DNA of 46,517 nt, taken from an uncultured Christensenella sp. (lineage in GTDB: Bacteria; Bacillota; Clostridia; Christensenellales; Borkfalkiaceae). A program made the position numbers and the translations under genes. Under the pieces are notes generated by a model. It was not told the origin of the DNA and ran no database searches. It worked only from the letters and a program-made list of their open reading frames with translations. Every line of letters starts with the position of its first letter. The first letter of the stretch is position 1. Positions 29,644 to 37,811 of this stretch are shown one piece after another. The stretch spans positions 1 through 46,517 of the forward strand of contig CAJTRW010000015.1 in the NCBI GenBank assembly GCA_910578765.1. Direction: 5' to 3'.

Positions 29644-31293
29644 ATGAACAAATCAGACGACAAAAGGCTCGCCCCTTTCGGCGCGAGACCGCGTCGACCT
29701 ACTAACAAAGGTTACGGCGACGCGGGCGCCAGTTATTCCAAAAAAGCCCTGAAGGGCTTCCTTGCGTCGAGCGGATCGGCGCACGAAGATATTGACGCGA
29801 ACAATCGAACGCTTCGACAGCGGGCTCGTATGCTCTATATGGCGGCGCCGCTCGCGACGTCGGCGATCAAGACGAATCGCACGAATGTCATCGGCTGCGG
29901 CTTGCAACTCAAAAGCAGGATCAACAGGGAGCGGCTCGGGCTTTCTGCAGATCAAGCGAAAAACTGGCAAAAACGAACCGAGGAAGAGTTCGAGCTCTGG
30001 GCGGCGAGTAAGGTCAACTGCGACGCGATCGGGATCAATAATTTTTACACGGCGCAACAGCTCGCGTTCTCTTCCCAGCTTCTCTCCGGCGATGTCATTG
30101 TATTGTTACAGCATGAAGAACCGACGTCGCTCAACCCCTACGGCTTGCGTTTCCATATAATCGAAGCTGATCGGCTTTCTACGCCCATTGATACGGTCGC
30201 GGGATCTTCGGCTTTCAATTATCTGACGCAGGGCACGACGAAAGACGGCAACATGATTTACGACGGCGTCGAAACCGACAAGAACGGAAAAATCGTCGCT
30301 TACCATATACGCAACACTTACCCCTTCGAGCAAACGACGAAAGAGACGAAGTGGGTGCGCGTCGTGGCATACGGCGAAGAGACAGGACTTCCGAACGTGC
30401 TCCACATTATGCAGGCGGAACGCCCCGAGCAATATCGCGGCGTAACCTATCTGGCACAGGTTATCGAGCCGCTTCTGCAACTGCGGCGCTATACCGACAG
30501 CGAACTTACGGCGGCGGTCGTCGAGAGCTTTTTCACGGCGTTTATAAAAACTGAGTCCGATCCGAGCGCGTTCCCGTTTAATGAGGTCGGCGATGGAGAG
30601 GTTCAGGACGGTACGACAGGTGAGAGCGAGCAGGGAATCAGCACGGACGAAAACGAATACGAAATGGGCCCCGGTCAGATCAACGTAATGAAGCCCGGCG
30701 AGGATGTCGTATTCGGCGATCCCAAACGCCCCGCGGGCGGCTTTGATGCATTCGTTCAGGCTATCTGCAAGCAGGTCGGTGCGGCTTTGGAAATACCTGC
30801 CGATCTTCTTCTTAAGGCGTTCAATGCGTCGTACAGCGCCAGCCGCGCGGCACTTTTGGAAGCGTGGAAAGCGTTCAAAATGTGGCGCGAATGGTTCGTT
30901 GACGACTTCTGCCGCCCGCTTTACGAGGTGTGGCTTTCCGAAGCGGTCGCTCGCGGTCGTATTCTCGCTCCCGGCTTCTTCTTCGATCCCGCTATCAGAG
31001 CCGCGTGGCTCGGTTCCGAATGGATCGGCCCGTCGCAGGGACAGCTCGATCCCGTCAAAGAGATCCAAGCCGAAGCCCTTGCCTGCGAGAATGGATTCAG
31101 CACACGCGAACAGTCGACCGTCAAACTTAACGGCGGCAGTTACGAGGGCAACGTCGAGCAGCTTGCCGACGAAAACGCTCAACTTTCAAAGACAAAAGGA
31201 AAAAGCGAGCAGGGCGATTCACTCGATGCGCTTGCCGCGGCGCTTATTCCTAAAATCTTAAACCAAATCAAACAAGGAGGAGATCCTACATGA
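29644..31293 (+). CDS. Portal protein (lambda gpB type)
   Basis: 549 aa, AAGGAG upstream. It follows phage portal family 2: RARMLYMAAPLATSAIKTNRTNVIGCGLQL, HIIEADRLSTPI, VPFEQTT-like loop, EDVVFGDPKRPAGGFDAFVQAICKQVGAALEIPADLL, and a C-terminal EVWLSEAVARGRI. Twelve copies form the ring through which DNA enters the head and to which the tail connector binds. It overlaps the protease gene by 4 bases (ATGA). Confidence 0.93.
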   Translation: MNKSDDKRLAPFGARPRRPTNKGYGDAGASYSKKALKGFLASSGSAHEDIDANNRTLRQRARMLYMAAPLATSAIKTNRTNVIGCGLQLKSRINRERLGLSADQAKNWQKRTEEEFELWAASKVNCDAIGINNFYTAQQLAFSSQLLSGDVIVLLQHEEPTSLNPYGLRFHIIEADRLSTPIDTVAGSSAFNYLTQGTTKDGNMIYDGVETDKNGKIVAYHIRNTYPFEQTTKETKWVRVVAYGEETGLPNVLHIMQAERPEQYRGVTYLAQVIEPLLQLRRYTDSELTAAVVESFFTAFIKTESDPSAFPFNEVGDGEVQDGTTGESEQGISTDENEYEMGPGQINVMKPGEDVVFGDPKRPAGGFDAFVQAICKQVGAALEIPADLLLKAFNASYSASRAALLEAWKAFKMWREWFVDDFCRPLYEVWLSEAVARGRILAPGFFFDPAIRAAWLGSEWIGPSQGQLDPVKEIQAEALACENGFSTREQSTVKLNGGSYEGNVEQLADENAQLSKTKGKSEQGDSLDALAAALIPKILNQIKQGGDPT

Positions 31294-32498
31294 AGAACAG
31301 GATCAAATTGACAAACGGCCCGAACCCCGCCTCCGCGCGGAAATGCTGGAACGTAATCACGGGCGCGGGAAGCGACTCGGCAGAGATCACGCTTTACGGC
31401 GACGTGTGCAGTCAGCAACCGACGGACTGGTGGACGGGCGAACCCGCTCCCGGCTTATACATAACGCCCGAGGGCTTCCTCGACGATCTCGCGCAAATCA
31501 AAGACAAGTCGGAAATCGTCGTGAAAATTAACAGCGGCGGCGGCGATCTATACACCGGCATCGCCATCCACAACGCGCTCAAATCGCTAAAAGGACACAA
31601 GACGGTCATCATCGAAGGGCTTGCGGCAAGCGCCGCCAGCGTGATCGCTTGTGCCGGCGACGAAGTTCAGGTTCACGCCGGAAGTATGATCATGATCCAC
31701 GGCGCCGCCGTTTGCGTGGTCGACTTTATGACCGCCGAGGACGTCAAGAAAATCGCAAAAAATCTCGAGGCGGCAAACAGCGCAATCGCGCAGATCTACC
31801 ACCAAAAGACGGGGCTCGAAATCGAATCCCTCCGCTCTATGATGAAAGCGGAAACGTGGATGGTCGGCAAGGATGCCGTCGACAAGAAATTCGCGGATAC
31901 TTTGCTTTCGGACGCGGGCCCGAGTATGAGCCTGAGCGCAGACAAGAAGGTGCTTCTCGTTGCGGGCGTTCGCCACGACGTGAAAGCCTTCCACAACATA
32001 CCGGGGACGATCCCGGTCAAACCCGATGCTTCTGCCGAATCGGCAGCAGTAAATAAAAAAGAGCCGCCCGTCAGCGGCAAAGGAGAAACAACCATGACGG
32101 AAAAAGAACTCAGGGCACAGTTCCCGGACATCATTGCCGCTATTGAGACGGCGGCGACCGAGAAAGCCCGCACGGACGCGGTAAACGGAGAGCGCGCCAG
32201 ATTGAAAGCGATCGAAGAGATCGAGTCGCAAATCGGCGATCCTGCGCTTATCGCAGACGCCAAATACGGCGCGAATGCCTGCACCGCGGAACAGCTCGCA
32301 CTCAAAGCTATGCAGGCACAGGCAAAACTGGGCGCGGCGCACCTTACCGCGCTCGCATCCGACGGGGAGAAATCGGGCGTGAAAGACGTCTCGGGAAACC
32401 CTAACGGCGGCAACGGCGACACCGGAAGCGACGACGCTGCGGAGCTTAAGGGAATCGTTGACGCTTACAAATCTCAAACGGGAGGATCCAGAAGATGA
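31290..32498 (+). CDS. ClpP-like prohead protease fused to scaffold
   Basis: 402 aa. The N-terminal ~210 residues are a ClpP/S14-type serine protease: VKINSGGGDLYTGIAIHNAL (78-97), GLAASAASVIA (110-120, probable nucleophile Ser114) and MIMIHGAA (133-140, His137). A linker (about 235-268) leads to a C-terminal scaffold-like domain (helical, KELRAQFPDIIAAIE...). As with lambda C/Nu3, a second start inside the gene (32094) probably makes the scaffold alone. The protease trims head proteins during maturation. Confidence 0.9.
   Translation: MKNRIKLTNGPNPASARKCWNVITGAGSDSAEITLYGDVCSQQPTDWWTGEPAPGLYITPEGFLDDLAQIKDKSEIVVKINSGGGDLYTGIAIHNALKSLKGHKTVIIEGLAASAASVIACAGDEVQVHAGSMIMIHGAAVCVVDFMTAEDVKKIAKNLEAANSAIAQIYHQKTGLEIESLRSMMKAETWMVGKDAVDKKFADTLLSDAGPSMSLSADKKVLLVAGVRHDVKAFHNIPGTIPVKPDASAESAAVNKKEPPVSGKGETTMTEKELRAQFPDIIAAIETAATEKARTDAVNGERARLKAIEEIESQIGDPALIADAKYGANACTAEQLALKAMQAQAKLGAAHLTALASDGEKSGVKDVSGNPNGGNGDTGSDDAAELKGIVDAYKSQTGGSRR
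32094..32498 (+). CDS. Internal start: scaffold protein nested in the protease gene
   Basis: Within the protease gene, AAAGGAG (32079-32085) lies 8 bases before an in-frame ATG at 32094. It would give a 134-aa helical protein starting MTEKELRAQF. This strong site inside a coding region, at the linker between the domains, mirrors Nu3 inside lambda gene C. The mature scaffold helps the capsid protein assemble into proheads. Confidence 0.7.
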   Translation: MTEKELRAQFPDIIAAIETAATEKARTDAVNGERARLKAIEEIESQIGDPALIADAKYGANACTAEQLALKAMQAQAKLGAAHLTALASDGEKSGVKDVSGNPNGGNGDTGSDDAAELKGIVDAYKSQTGGSRR

Positions 32499-32908
32499 CG
32501 AAACTCAATGAAAACGTCGGCTCGGTTGAATACGACGAGCTGATCAACAGCGCGGAACCCAAAGCGGACGTGTTCAACGTAACGCTCAGAGCTCAGGCGG
32601 CGGAAACGATATTGAAGCGCGGCACCGTGCTCGCTCTTTCGGACGCCGACAACAAGGTTGTCGTGCTCGGCACGTCCGCGAAAACCTTCGGAGAAGGCGC
32701 CAGCACCAAGACGGAAAACCTGACCGCGAACTGCATCCTTTCCGACGATGTAACCGTCGGCACGAAAGACTGCATCGTGGTCGCTTATCGCACCGGACAC
32801 TTTAATCGCAACAAACTCATCGTTGCGGAAGGTTACACCCTCGCGCACTCGGACGAAGAAGAACTTCGCAAAGTCGGCATTCTTCTCGATACGGCGCTCA
32901 ACGCATAA
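32495..32908 (+). CDS. Head decoration protein (gpD-like)
   Basis: 137 aa, ATG overlapping the previous stop, GGAGG upstream. It has a beta-rich layout (FNVTLRAQAAETILKRGTVLALSD, CIVVAYRTGHFNRNKLIV) as in lambda gpD. It trims the expanded capsid at its three-fold positions and strengthens the head. It lies between the scaffold and capsid genes exactly as in lambda. Confidence 0.85.
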   Translation: MTKLNENVGSVEYDELINSAEPKADVFNVTLRAQAAETILKRGTVLALSDADNKVVVLGTSAKTFGEGASTKTENLTANCILSDDVTVGTKDCIVVAYRTGHFNRNKLIVAEGYTLAHSDEEELRKVGILLDTALNA

Positions 32909-32923
32909 AAAGGAGACAAAATC

Positions 32924-34000
32924 ATGTTAGACATTTTCAAAACGCATACCATGCTCCTGCTCGTTAAGGAGCTCAACCCTCTGCACACCTTCCTTCGCGA
33001 TCGTTACTTCCCGACGAACGAATCGACGGATCTGTTCGCAACGGACGACGTGCTCGTGCAATATCGCAGCGGAAGCAAAAAACTCGCGCCTTTCGTTGCT
33101 CCCCGCAAAGGCGGCGTCGCCGTATTGCGTAAAGGTCATCACATGGAACGCTACACGCCGCCCTATATCGCGCCCAAGCGCACCATGACGATCGACGACC
33201 TTAACAAGCGCGGCTTCGGCGAGGCGCTCTATACGAAGCTGACGCCCGCTCAGCGTCAGGCAACGCTTATGATGCAGGACTTCGAGGATCTCGACGAAAT
33301 GATCAGTCGCCGCGAAGAAGCTATGGCGGCGGAAACGCTTCTTACGAACGGCTGCGTGATGAAGCACATTACCGACGATCCCAGCAAACCCGAAGAAAAA
33401 GAGATCCGTTTTTACGACGGAGAAACCAACCCCGCGCAGTACACGCCCGCAACGGACTGGAACGCGGCGGGAGCCACAATTCTCGAAGATATCGCCGTTG
33501 TCTGCGGCGATCTGGCGGCGAAAGGACTGCCTGCGACGGATCTCATCGTTGCGCCCGACGTCGGCTCGACTATTTTGCACGATGCCGAGATCCAAAAACT
33601 TCTCGACAATCGGAACATAAATATCGGCGGTGTGGATCCCGAGAAACTTCCCAACGGCGCGACGAAAATCGCGCGCCTGAATTGCAACGGACACGTCGTG
33701 GATGTTCTTCAGTATAGCGACACCTACACGAACGACGACGATGAAAACGTCAGCTTCATTCCCGCAGGCAAGGCGATCCTTACCGCGCCCGGATGCGGTC
33801 GTACTCTTTACGGCGCCGTTTCGCAGGTTGAGCAGGAAGATAACCTGTTCCATACCTACACGGGGAAAAGAATCCCGAAATTCGTCGGCAGCGCGGGAAG
33901 CAACACGCGCGAACTTTATCTCACGTCGTGCCCTCTCTGCATTCCCAACAACAAGGACGCGTGGATCGTAATCAATGCGATCAACCCGAGCAAAGATTAA
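32924..34000 (+). CDS. Major capsid protein (gpE type)
   Basis: 358 aa, AAGGAG upstream. It matches the lambda gpE family: LRDRYFPTNESTDLFATDDVLVQYRSGSKKLAPFVAPRKGG, PPYIAPKRTMTIDDL, and FVGSAGSNTRELYLTSCPLCIPN near the end. It forms the icosahedral shell. Codon use is even and strongly biased to C/G endings, fitting high expression. Confidence 0.93.
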   Translation: MLDIFKTHTMLLLVKELNPLHTFLRDRYFPTNESTDLFATDDVLVQYRSGSKKLAPFVAPRKGGVAVLRKGHHMERYTPPYIAPKRTMTIDDLNKRGFGEALYTKLTPAQRQATLMMQDFEDLDEMISRREEAMAAETLLTNGCVMKHITDDPSKPEEKEIRFYDGETNPAQYTPATDWNAAGATILEDIAVVCGDLAAKGLPATDLIVAPDVGSTILHDAEIQKLLDNRNINIGGVDPEKLPNGATKIARLNCNGHVVDVLQYSDTYTNDDDENVSFIPAGKAILTAPGCGRTLYGAVSQVEQEDNLFHTYTGKRIPKFVGSAGSNTRELYLTSCPLCIPNNKDAWIVINAINPSKD

Positions 34001-34010
34001 GGAGGGCGGT

Positions 34011-34379
34011 ATGGTCAAGATTATCAAAGGTACTTACGGACGCCGTAAGGGCTCCGTCATCGTCCCCGTTCGCGCAGGCGAAACCGTGGAACTTACCGAC
34101 GAACAGGAAGCCCGTCTCGTTAAGCTGGGCGTCGCGGAATATGTAAACGATTCCGACGGTGCGCCCGCGCCTTCGTCGAGCGACGAAACCGACGAACAGG
34201 AAGCTCCCGAGCTTCCCGAATACAACGACAAAATGAAGCTCCCCGAGCTTAAAGAAATCGCCGAAAAATACGGCGTCGATGCTTCCGCAATGACGACCAA
34301 AAAGGAAATTATTGCCGCGATTGATGCCGCAAGGGAAGAACTTCCCACCGTCGGCGGTGCGGGCGATGTCGTCGACTGA
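34011..34379 (+). CDS. Small head-completion or FI-like protein, HeH domain
   Basis: 122 aa from ATG 34011 (AAGGAGG upstream). The N-terminal half is a beta-rich SH3-like part (MVKIIKGTYGRRKGSVIVPVRAGETVELT). An acidic linker (SSDETDEQEAPELPEYND) is followed by LPELKEIAEKYGVDASAMTTKKEIIAAID, a helix-extended-loop-helix (LEM/SAP-like) motif. It sits where lambda has FI. The role is inferred from position. Confidence 0.6.
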   Translation: MVKIIKGTYGRRKGSVIVPVRAGETVELTDEQEARLVKLGVAEYVNDSDGAPAPSSSDETDEQEAPELPEYNDKMKLPELKEIAEKYGVDASAMTTKKEIIAAIDAAREELPTVGGAGDVVD

Positions 34380-34686
34380 CTTTAAGGAATTGCTCAAAGC
34401 CGACCGCGATGTGTTCCTGAATCTCGGCGAGTTCGGAGAACAGCACACCGTTGAAGGCAAAGAAATCGCCGCTGTTTTGGATGAAGCCGTTCTGGCAGAT
34501 TCCAAAACGGCGGAAGATCTCGGGCTTACGCGCGGCGACCTCGTTCTATTTGCGAAATGCGAAGATCTTCCCGCTCAACGCACGGCAGGCGAAAGCCTGA
34601 ACGTGGACGGGCGGGACTATCTCATCGCTTCGTGGCGCGACGACTACGGAATAGCGAAAATTTTCATATTCCAAAATCTCGGTTAA
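34366..34686 (+). CDS. Head-tail joining protein (gpFII-like)
   Basis: 106 aa from ATG 34366, overlapping the previous gene by 14 bases. The pattern FKELLKADRDVFLNLGEFGEQHTVEGKEIAAVLDE and RTAGESLNVDGRDYLIASWRDDYGIAKIFI fits the FII-like attachment family that links head and tail. Confidence 0.72.
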   Translation: MSSTDFKELLKADRDVFLNLGEFGEQHTVEGKEIAAVLDEAVLADSKTAEDLGLTRGDLVLFAKCEDLPAQRTAGESLNVDGRDYLIASWRDDYGIAKIFIFQNLG

Positions 34687-34697
34687 GGAGGCAAGCT

Positions 34698-35252
34698 ATG
34701 ACCATCGTTCAAAGTCTGGAGAAGATAACCGACTGGCTCCAAACCAACGTGTGCGACAAAATCAAGCTCAAAGCCCCGCACGACGAGGACGTCAAAATAT
34801 ACGAAGAAGTTAACCCCGTGGCTCACACACTCTTTCAACCCGGCAAAAGCAAAGCCCCGCCCCAAACAAAATACCAGATCCCGTCGGTCGTCGTACAGCT
34901 TATCGACGGCGCCGACGATATGGTTAAATCGAACACGCGGATGAAGATCCAGCTCAGCTTTATGGTATGGAACCCCGGAAAGCACCCGCAGGAAGGCGCA
35001 AAAGAATTTACGCGAAACGCCGACGGCTGGAAAGATGTCTGGAACTTCGTCGATCATGCGCTTCAGACAATCGAAAACGCCGAATATTTTGACGATGCGC
35101 TTCGCGTCGTCAAAGAGCTCGGCATCACTTTCGGGCAATTCCAACAAGATGACGCGCTGGTCGACCTTTACCCCTACTGGGGAGCGTGGGCGATTCTAAC
35201 CGTCGAAAAAGGGCTCGCCCGAACGGCGGAGTTCTATAAAAAATTTTTATAA
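34698..35252 (+). CDS. Tail completion protein, unnamed
   Basis: 184 aa from ATG 34698 (AAGGAGG upstream). It has YQIPSVVVQLIDGADD, IQLSFMVWNPGKHPQ and WKDVWNFVDHALQTIENA. It lies between the head-tail joining protein and the sheath, where tail terminator or completion proteins are usual. No exact family is assigned. Confidence 0.65.
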   Translation: MTIVQSLEKITDWLQTNVCDKIKLKAPHDEDVKIYEEVNPVAHTLFQPGKSKAPPQTKYQIPSVVVQLIDGADDMVKSNTRMKIQLSFMVWNPGKHPQEGAKEFTRNADGWKDVWNFVDHALQTIENAEYFDDALRVVKELGITFGQFQQDDALVDLYPYWGAWAILTVEKGLARTAEFYKKFL

Positions 35253-35264
35253 GGAGCTAATAAC

Positions 35265-36728
35265 ATGGACAACTACAAGTATGGCGTTTACGGCAAGATC
35301 GGCGACGATATTGCAAAGAACGCTTCGGAGGCGGGCACCGCGCCGGTATATATCGGCACCGCGCCCGTTAATTTTCTCTCCGATTATTCCGGCAAGGTAA
35401 ACGTGCCGGTTAAAATCAGCAACTTGAGCGACGCCGTGAAAAAGATCGGACACTTCTCCGATTCTACCAAGTGGGCAAAGTACACGCTATGCGAAGCGGT
35501 GGCGGCTCACTTTGCGAACGCAAACGGAAATGTCGGCCCGATCTACGTTATCAACGTACTCGATCCCGACAAGAACAAAAGCGCCGCGGCAACGACGAAA
35601 ACGCTCACTTTCACGAACCGCAAAGCAACGCTTCCCGCGCTCGACATCATTCTCGCGACGGTCGCGATCGAGGACAAAGTTCTCGGCACCGACTACACGC
35701 TGAGCTTCGACTTCGGCACCGGTATTCTTACCATTACCGACATCGGCGAGCAGGCTATTGAAACGGCGGCACTTTCGTATTACACGGTCGATCACGACGA
35801 AATCACGGAAACGACCGTAATCGGCGGGGAAACGACCGACGGCGAGATCACGGGTATTGCGGCGCTTAAACTGCTTTACCAGACCTGCAACGTCATCCCG
35901 ACCTATCTCGCGGCGCCCGGCTGGAGCGACAAGAAAGCCGTTTACGCCGCGCTGGTCGCCGCATCGCAGAATATCAACGGACACTGGTCGGCGTTCGTTT
36001 ATGCCGATCTTCCTATCGAGGCGACGAAAACCATCGCGGCGGCAAAGAAATGGAAAGACGACAACAGCTACAACTCGGGCTATTCCAAAGTATTCTGGCC
36101 GCAGGCGAAGAACGGCGGCGACGTTTATCATCTCGCCACGCTGGCGCTCGTCGAAAAATTGCGCTGCGATCTGAAAAACGGGAACGTCCCCTTTGAGACC
36201 GACGGCAACAAAACGCTCGCGGTTACGGGGCTTTACTTCGGCGACGGCGTAAATCTCCCCGGCTTCGATAAGCAGGACGCCAACGAACTGACCGCTCACG
36301 GCATCTCGACGGCGATCTACTGGGAAGGCAACTGGAGAACGTGGGGAGATCACACGGCAGCCTATACCTTCGGCGGAAGCCACAAAGCCCGCGAGATCTT
36401 CGACGTCAACATGATTATGCTGTTCTACATCGCGAACAGCTTCCAAAAAGAATGGGGAACGACTATCGACCAGCCCATGACGACCGCGCTCCGCGATACG
36501 ATTTTGAACCGCGAGCAGGAAAAGCTCGACGGGCTTGTCGCGCAGGGCGCGCTTATCGGAAGCCCGAAGGTCGAGTTCCTCGACAGCAATAACGAAGAGA
36601 GCGAAATTCTCAACGGGAACTTCCGCTGGGACATCGCCGCAACCAACACGCCGCCGCTTAAATCGGCGACGGGAGTCGTCTGCTATACCGACGCAGGCTT
36701 CTCGACCTACTTCGGAGGTGAAGCATAA
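35265..36728 (+). CDS. Tail sheath protein
   Basis: 487 aa, AAGGAG upstream. The N-terminal TAPVYIGTAPVNFLSD, the central WPQAKNGGDVYHLATLALVEKLR and the C-terminal YTFGGSHKAREIFDVNMIMLFYIANSFQKEWGTTIDQPMTT, with a final strand domain, match Mu/P2-type sheaths. The sheath contracts to drive the tube through the cell envelope, so this is a myovirus-type phage. It overlaps the tube gene by one base. Confidence 0.92.
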   Translation: MDNYKYGVYGKIGDDIAKNASEAGTAPVYIGTAPVNFLSDYSGKVNVPVKISNLSDAVKKIGHFSDSTKWAKYTLCEAVAAHFANANGNVGPIYVINVLDPDKNKSAAATTKTLTFTNRKATLPALDIILATVAIEDKVLGTDYTLSFDFGTGILTITDIGEQAIETAALSYYTVDHDEITETTVIGGETTDGEITGIAALKLLYQTCNVIPTYLAAPGWSDKKAVYAALVAASQNINGHWSAFVYADLPIEATKTIAAAKKWKDDNSYNSGYSKVFWPQAKNGGDVYHLATLALVEKLRCDLKNGNVPFETDGNKTLAVTGLYFGDGVNLPGFDKQDANELTAHGISTAIYWEGNWRTWGDHTAAYTFGGSHKAREIFDVNMIMLFYIANSFQKEWGTTIDQPMTTALRDTILNREQEKLDGLVAQGALIGSPKVEFLDSNNEESEILNGNFRWDIAATNTPPLKSATGVVCYTDAGFSTYFGGEA

Positions 36729-37225
36729 TGGATCAAGCAAACGCTATACTCGCAGATACCTGTTACTGCGACAATGTTCTCGTCGCGAAAGACGTCTCCA
36801 TCAATCTGCCGGCGGTCAATTTTTTGACGTCGGAAGTAAAGGCGATGGGCTCGATGGACGTCGTGCTCGTCGGGCTTCTCGAAGCAATGGAAGCGTCGAT
36901 TACGAAGGTCGGACAGGACGAAGGACTGAGCCGCGCGCTCACGCCCGAAAAACACAACTATGAGTTCCGCTACGTCCAGAACGTAACCAAAGGCGACGGC
37001 ACCGCCAAGCCCGAAGGCTGCAAGGCGTTTCTGACGGCGGTTCCGAAAGGCATCCCCCAGACTGCGATCGAAGTCGGCAGCAATATCGAAAGCGAGATCT
37101 CGCTTGCGGTTTCGCGCTACCAGCTTTACGTCAACGGCGAGGAGCTTCTCTGCATTGACAGGCTCAGCCAGATCTGCCGCATTCGCGGCGTCGACTATTA
37201 CAAGAAAATCGCGTCGATGCTCTAA
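36728..37225 (+). CDS. Major tail tube protein (FII-like)
   Basis: 165 aa, GGAGG upstream inside the sheath gene's end. The layout (TCYCDNVLVAKDVSINLPAVNFLTSEVKAMGSMDV, YQLYVNGEELLCIDRLSQICRIRGVDYYKKI) matches P2 FII tail tube proteins. It forms the inner tube of the contractile tail. It is followed by its own terminator hairpin. Confidence 0.92.
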   Translation: MDQANAILADTCYCDNVLVAKDVSINLPAVNFLTSEVKAMGSMDVVLVGLLEAMEASITKVGQDEGLSRALTPEKHNYEFRYVQNVTKGDGTAKPEGCKAFLTAVPKGIPQTAIEVGSNIESEISLAVSRYQLYVNGEELLCIDRLSQICRIRGVDYYKKIASML

Positions 37226-37234
37226 GAGCGAACA

Positions 37235-37270
37235 ACCCCGGCGGACACTCTCCTCCGGGGTAATTTTTTT
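37235..37270 (+). terminator. Terminator after the tail tube gene
   Basis: ACCCCGG (37235-37241) and CCGGGGT (37255-37261) form a 7-bp stem followed by AATTTTTTT. It lies inside the tail operon, so it probably only reduces downstream transcription after the highly needed tube gene. Confidence 0.75.
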
Positions 37271-37287
37271 ATAAGGAGACAAATCAC

Positions 37288-37671
37288 ATGGAAAGCATAA
37301 AGCTCAAAAAGCCCCTTACTATCAACGGGGCAAAGGTCGAAGAACTGACCTACGACATCAACGAAATCACGCCCGCAGGCTTCGCGGAAGCCGAGTTCAA
37401 AAAGTCGCAGGCGTCGGGATCCAAAGGTGCCCCCAATGCGGGCGCCGTCGAACTCGACTACTCGATGCATCTCTATCTCGGCTTTGCGGCGATCATCGCC
37501 GTGAACCCGCAGTACGACTACAATGATCTGCAAAGGATCAGCGGGCCCGACGTGATGAGCGTTATGAAGATCGGAAGAAATTTTATAATCGCCTCGGCGG
37601 CGGGCGACTCGGAAGCCGCGGAATCCGAAAATGCATCCGAGACTTCGCCCGCGTCTACCACACAAGCATAG
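37288..37671 (+). CDS. Tail assembly chaperone, short form (P2 gpE-like)
   Basis: 127 aa, AAGGAG upstream. The N-terminus (KLKKPLTINGAKVEELTYDINEITPAGFAEAEF) matches tail assembly chaperones of P2/Mu-type phages. The gene ends in TAG TAG. A frameshift variant is predicted at 37578-37584. The chaperone coats the tape measure protein before the tube polymerises. Confidence 0.85.
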   Translation: MESIKLKKPLTINGAKVEELTYDINEITPAGFAEAEFKKSQASGSKGAPNAGAVELDYSMHLYLGFAAIIAVNPQYDYNDLQRISGPDVMSVMKIGRNFIIASAAGDSEAAESENASETSPASTTQA

Positions 37672-37805
37672 TAGACCTTGAGAAAAAACGCCTGACCGAG
37701 TTCATGGTCGACTACGCTGAAGCGGCGGAAGATCTCGCGCGGGAAGCAGAACGGCGTCAAAAGAACGCGCCGAAAAAAATCAGCAAAGCCAAGCGCAGGA
37801 GGTAA
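37288..37805 (+). CDS. Tail assembly chaperone, -1 frameshift form (E+E'-like)
   Basis: The heptamer A AAT TTT (37578-37584) lies in the zero frame (AGA AAT TTT). A -1 slip there joins 99 residues of the short form to a 73-codon frame ending at TAA 37803, about 172 aa in all. The second frame carries RDFARVYHTSIVDLEKKR and a long helix (EFMVDYAEAAEDLAREAERRQ), clearly coding, and fills the otherwise empty gap before the tape measure gene. This matches the E/E' frameshift of P2-like phages. Confidence 0.75.
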
Positions 37806-37811
37806 CACCAC

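Noticed and set aside
30106..31182. 358-codon minus-strand frame under the portal gene
   Set aside because: Shadow of the portal gene; no supporting signals.
32927..34027. 366-codon minus-strand frame across the capsid gene
   Set aside because: Antisense shadow of the capsid gene; no start signal and no family.
35487..36740. 417-codon open frame on the minus strand across the sheath gene
   Set aside because: It is the antisense shadow of a GC-biased gene, with Arg/Val/Phe-rich composition, no ribosome-binding site and no recognisable domain.
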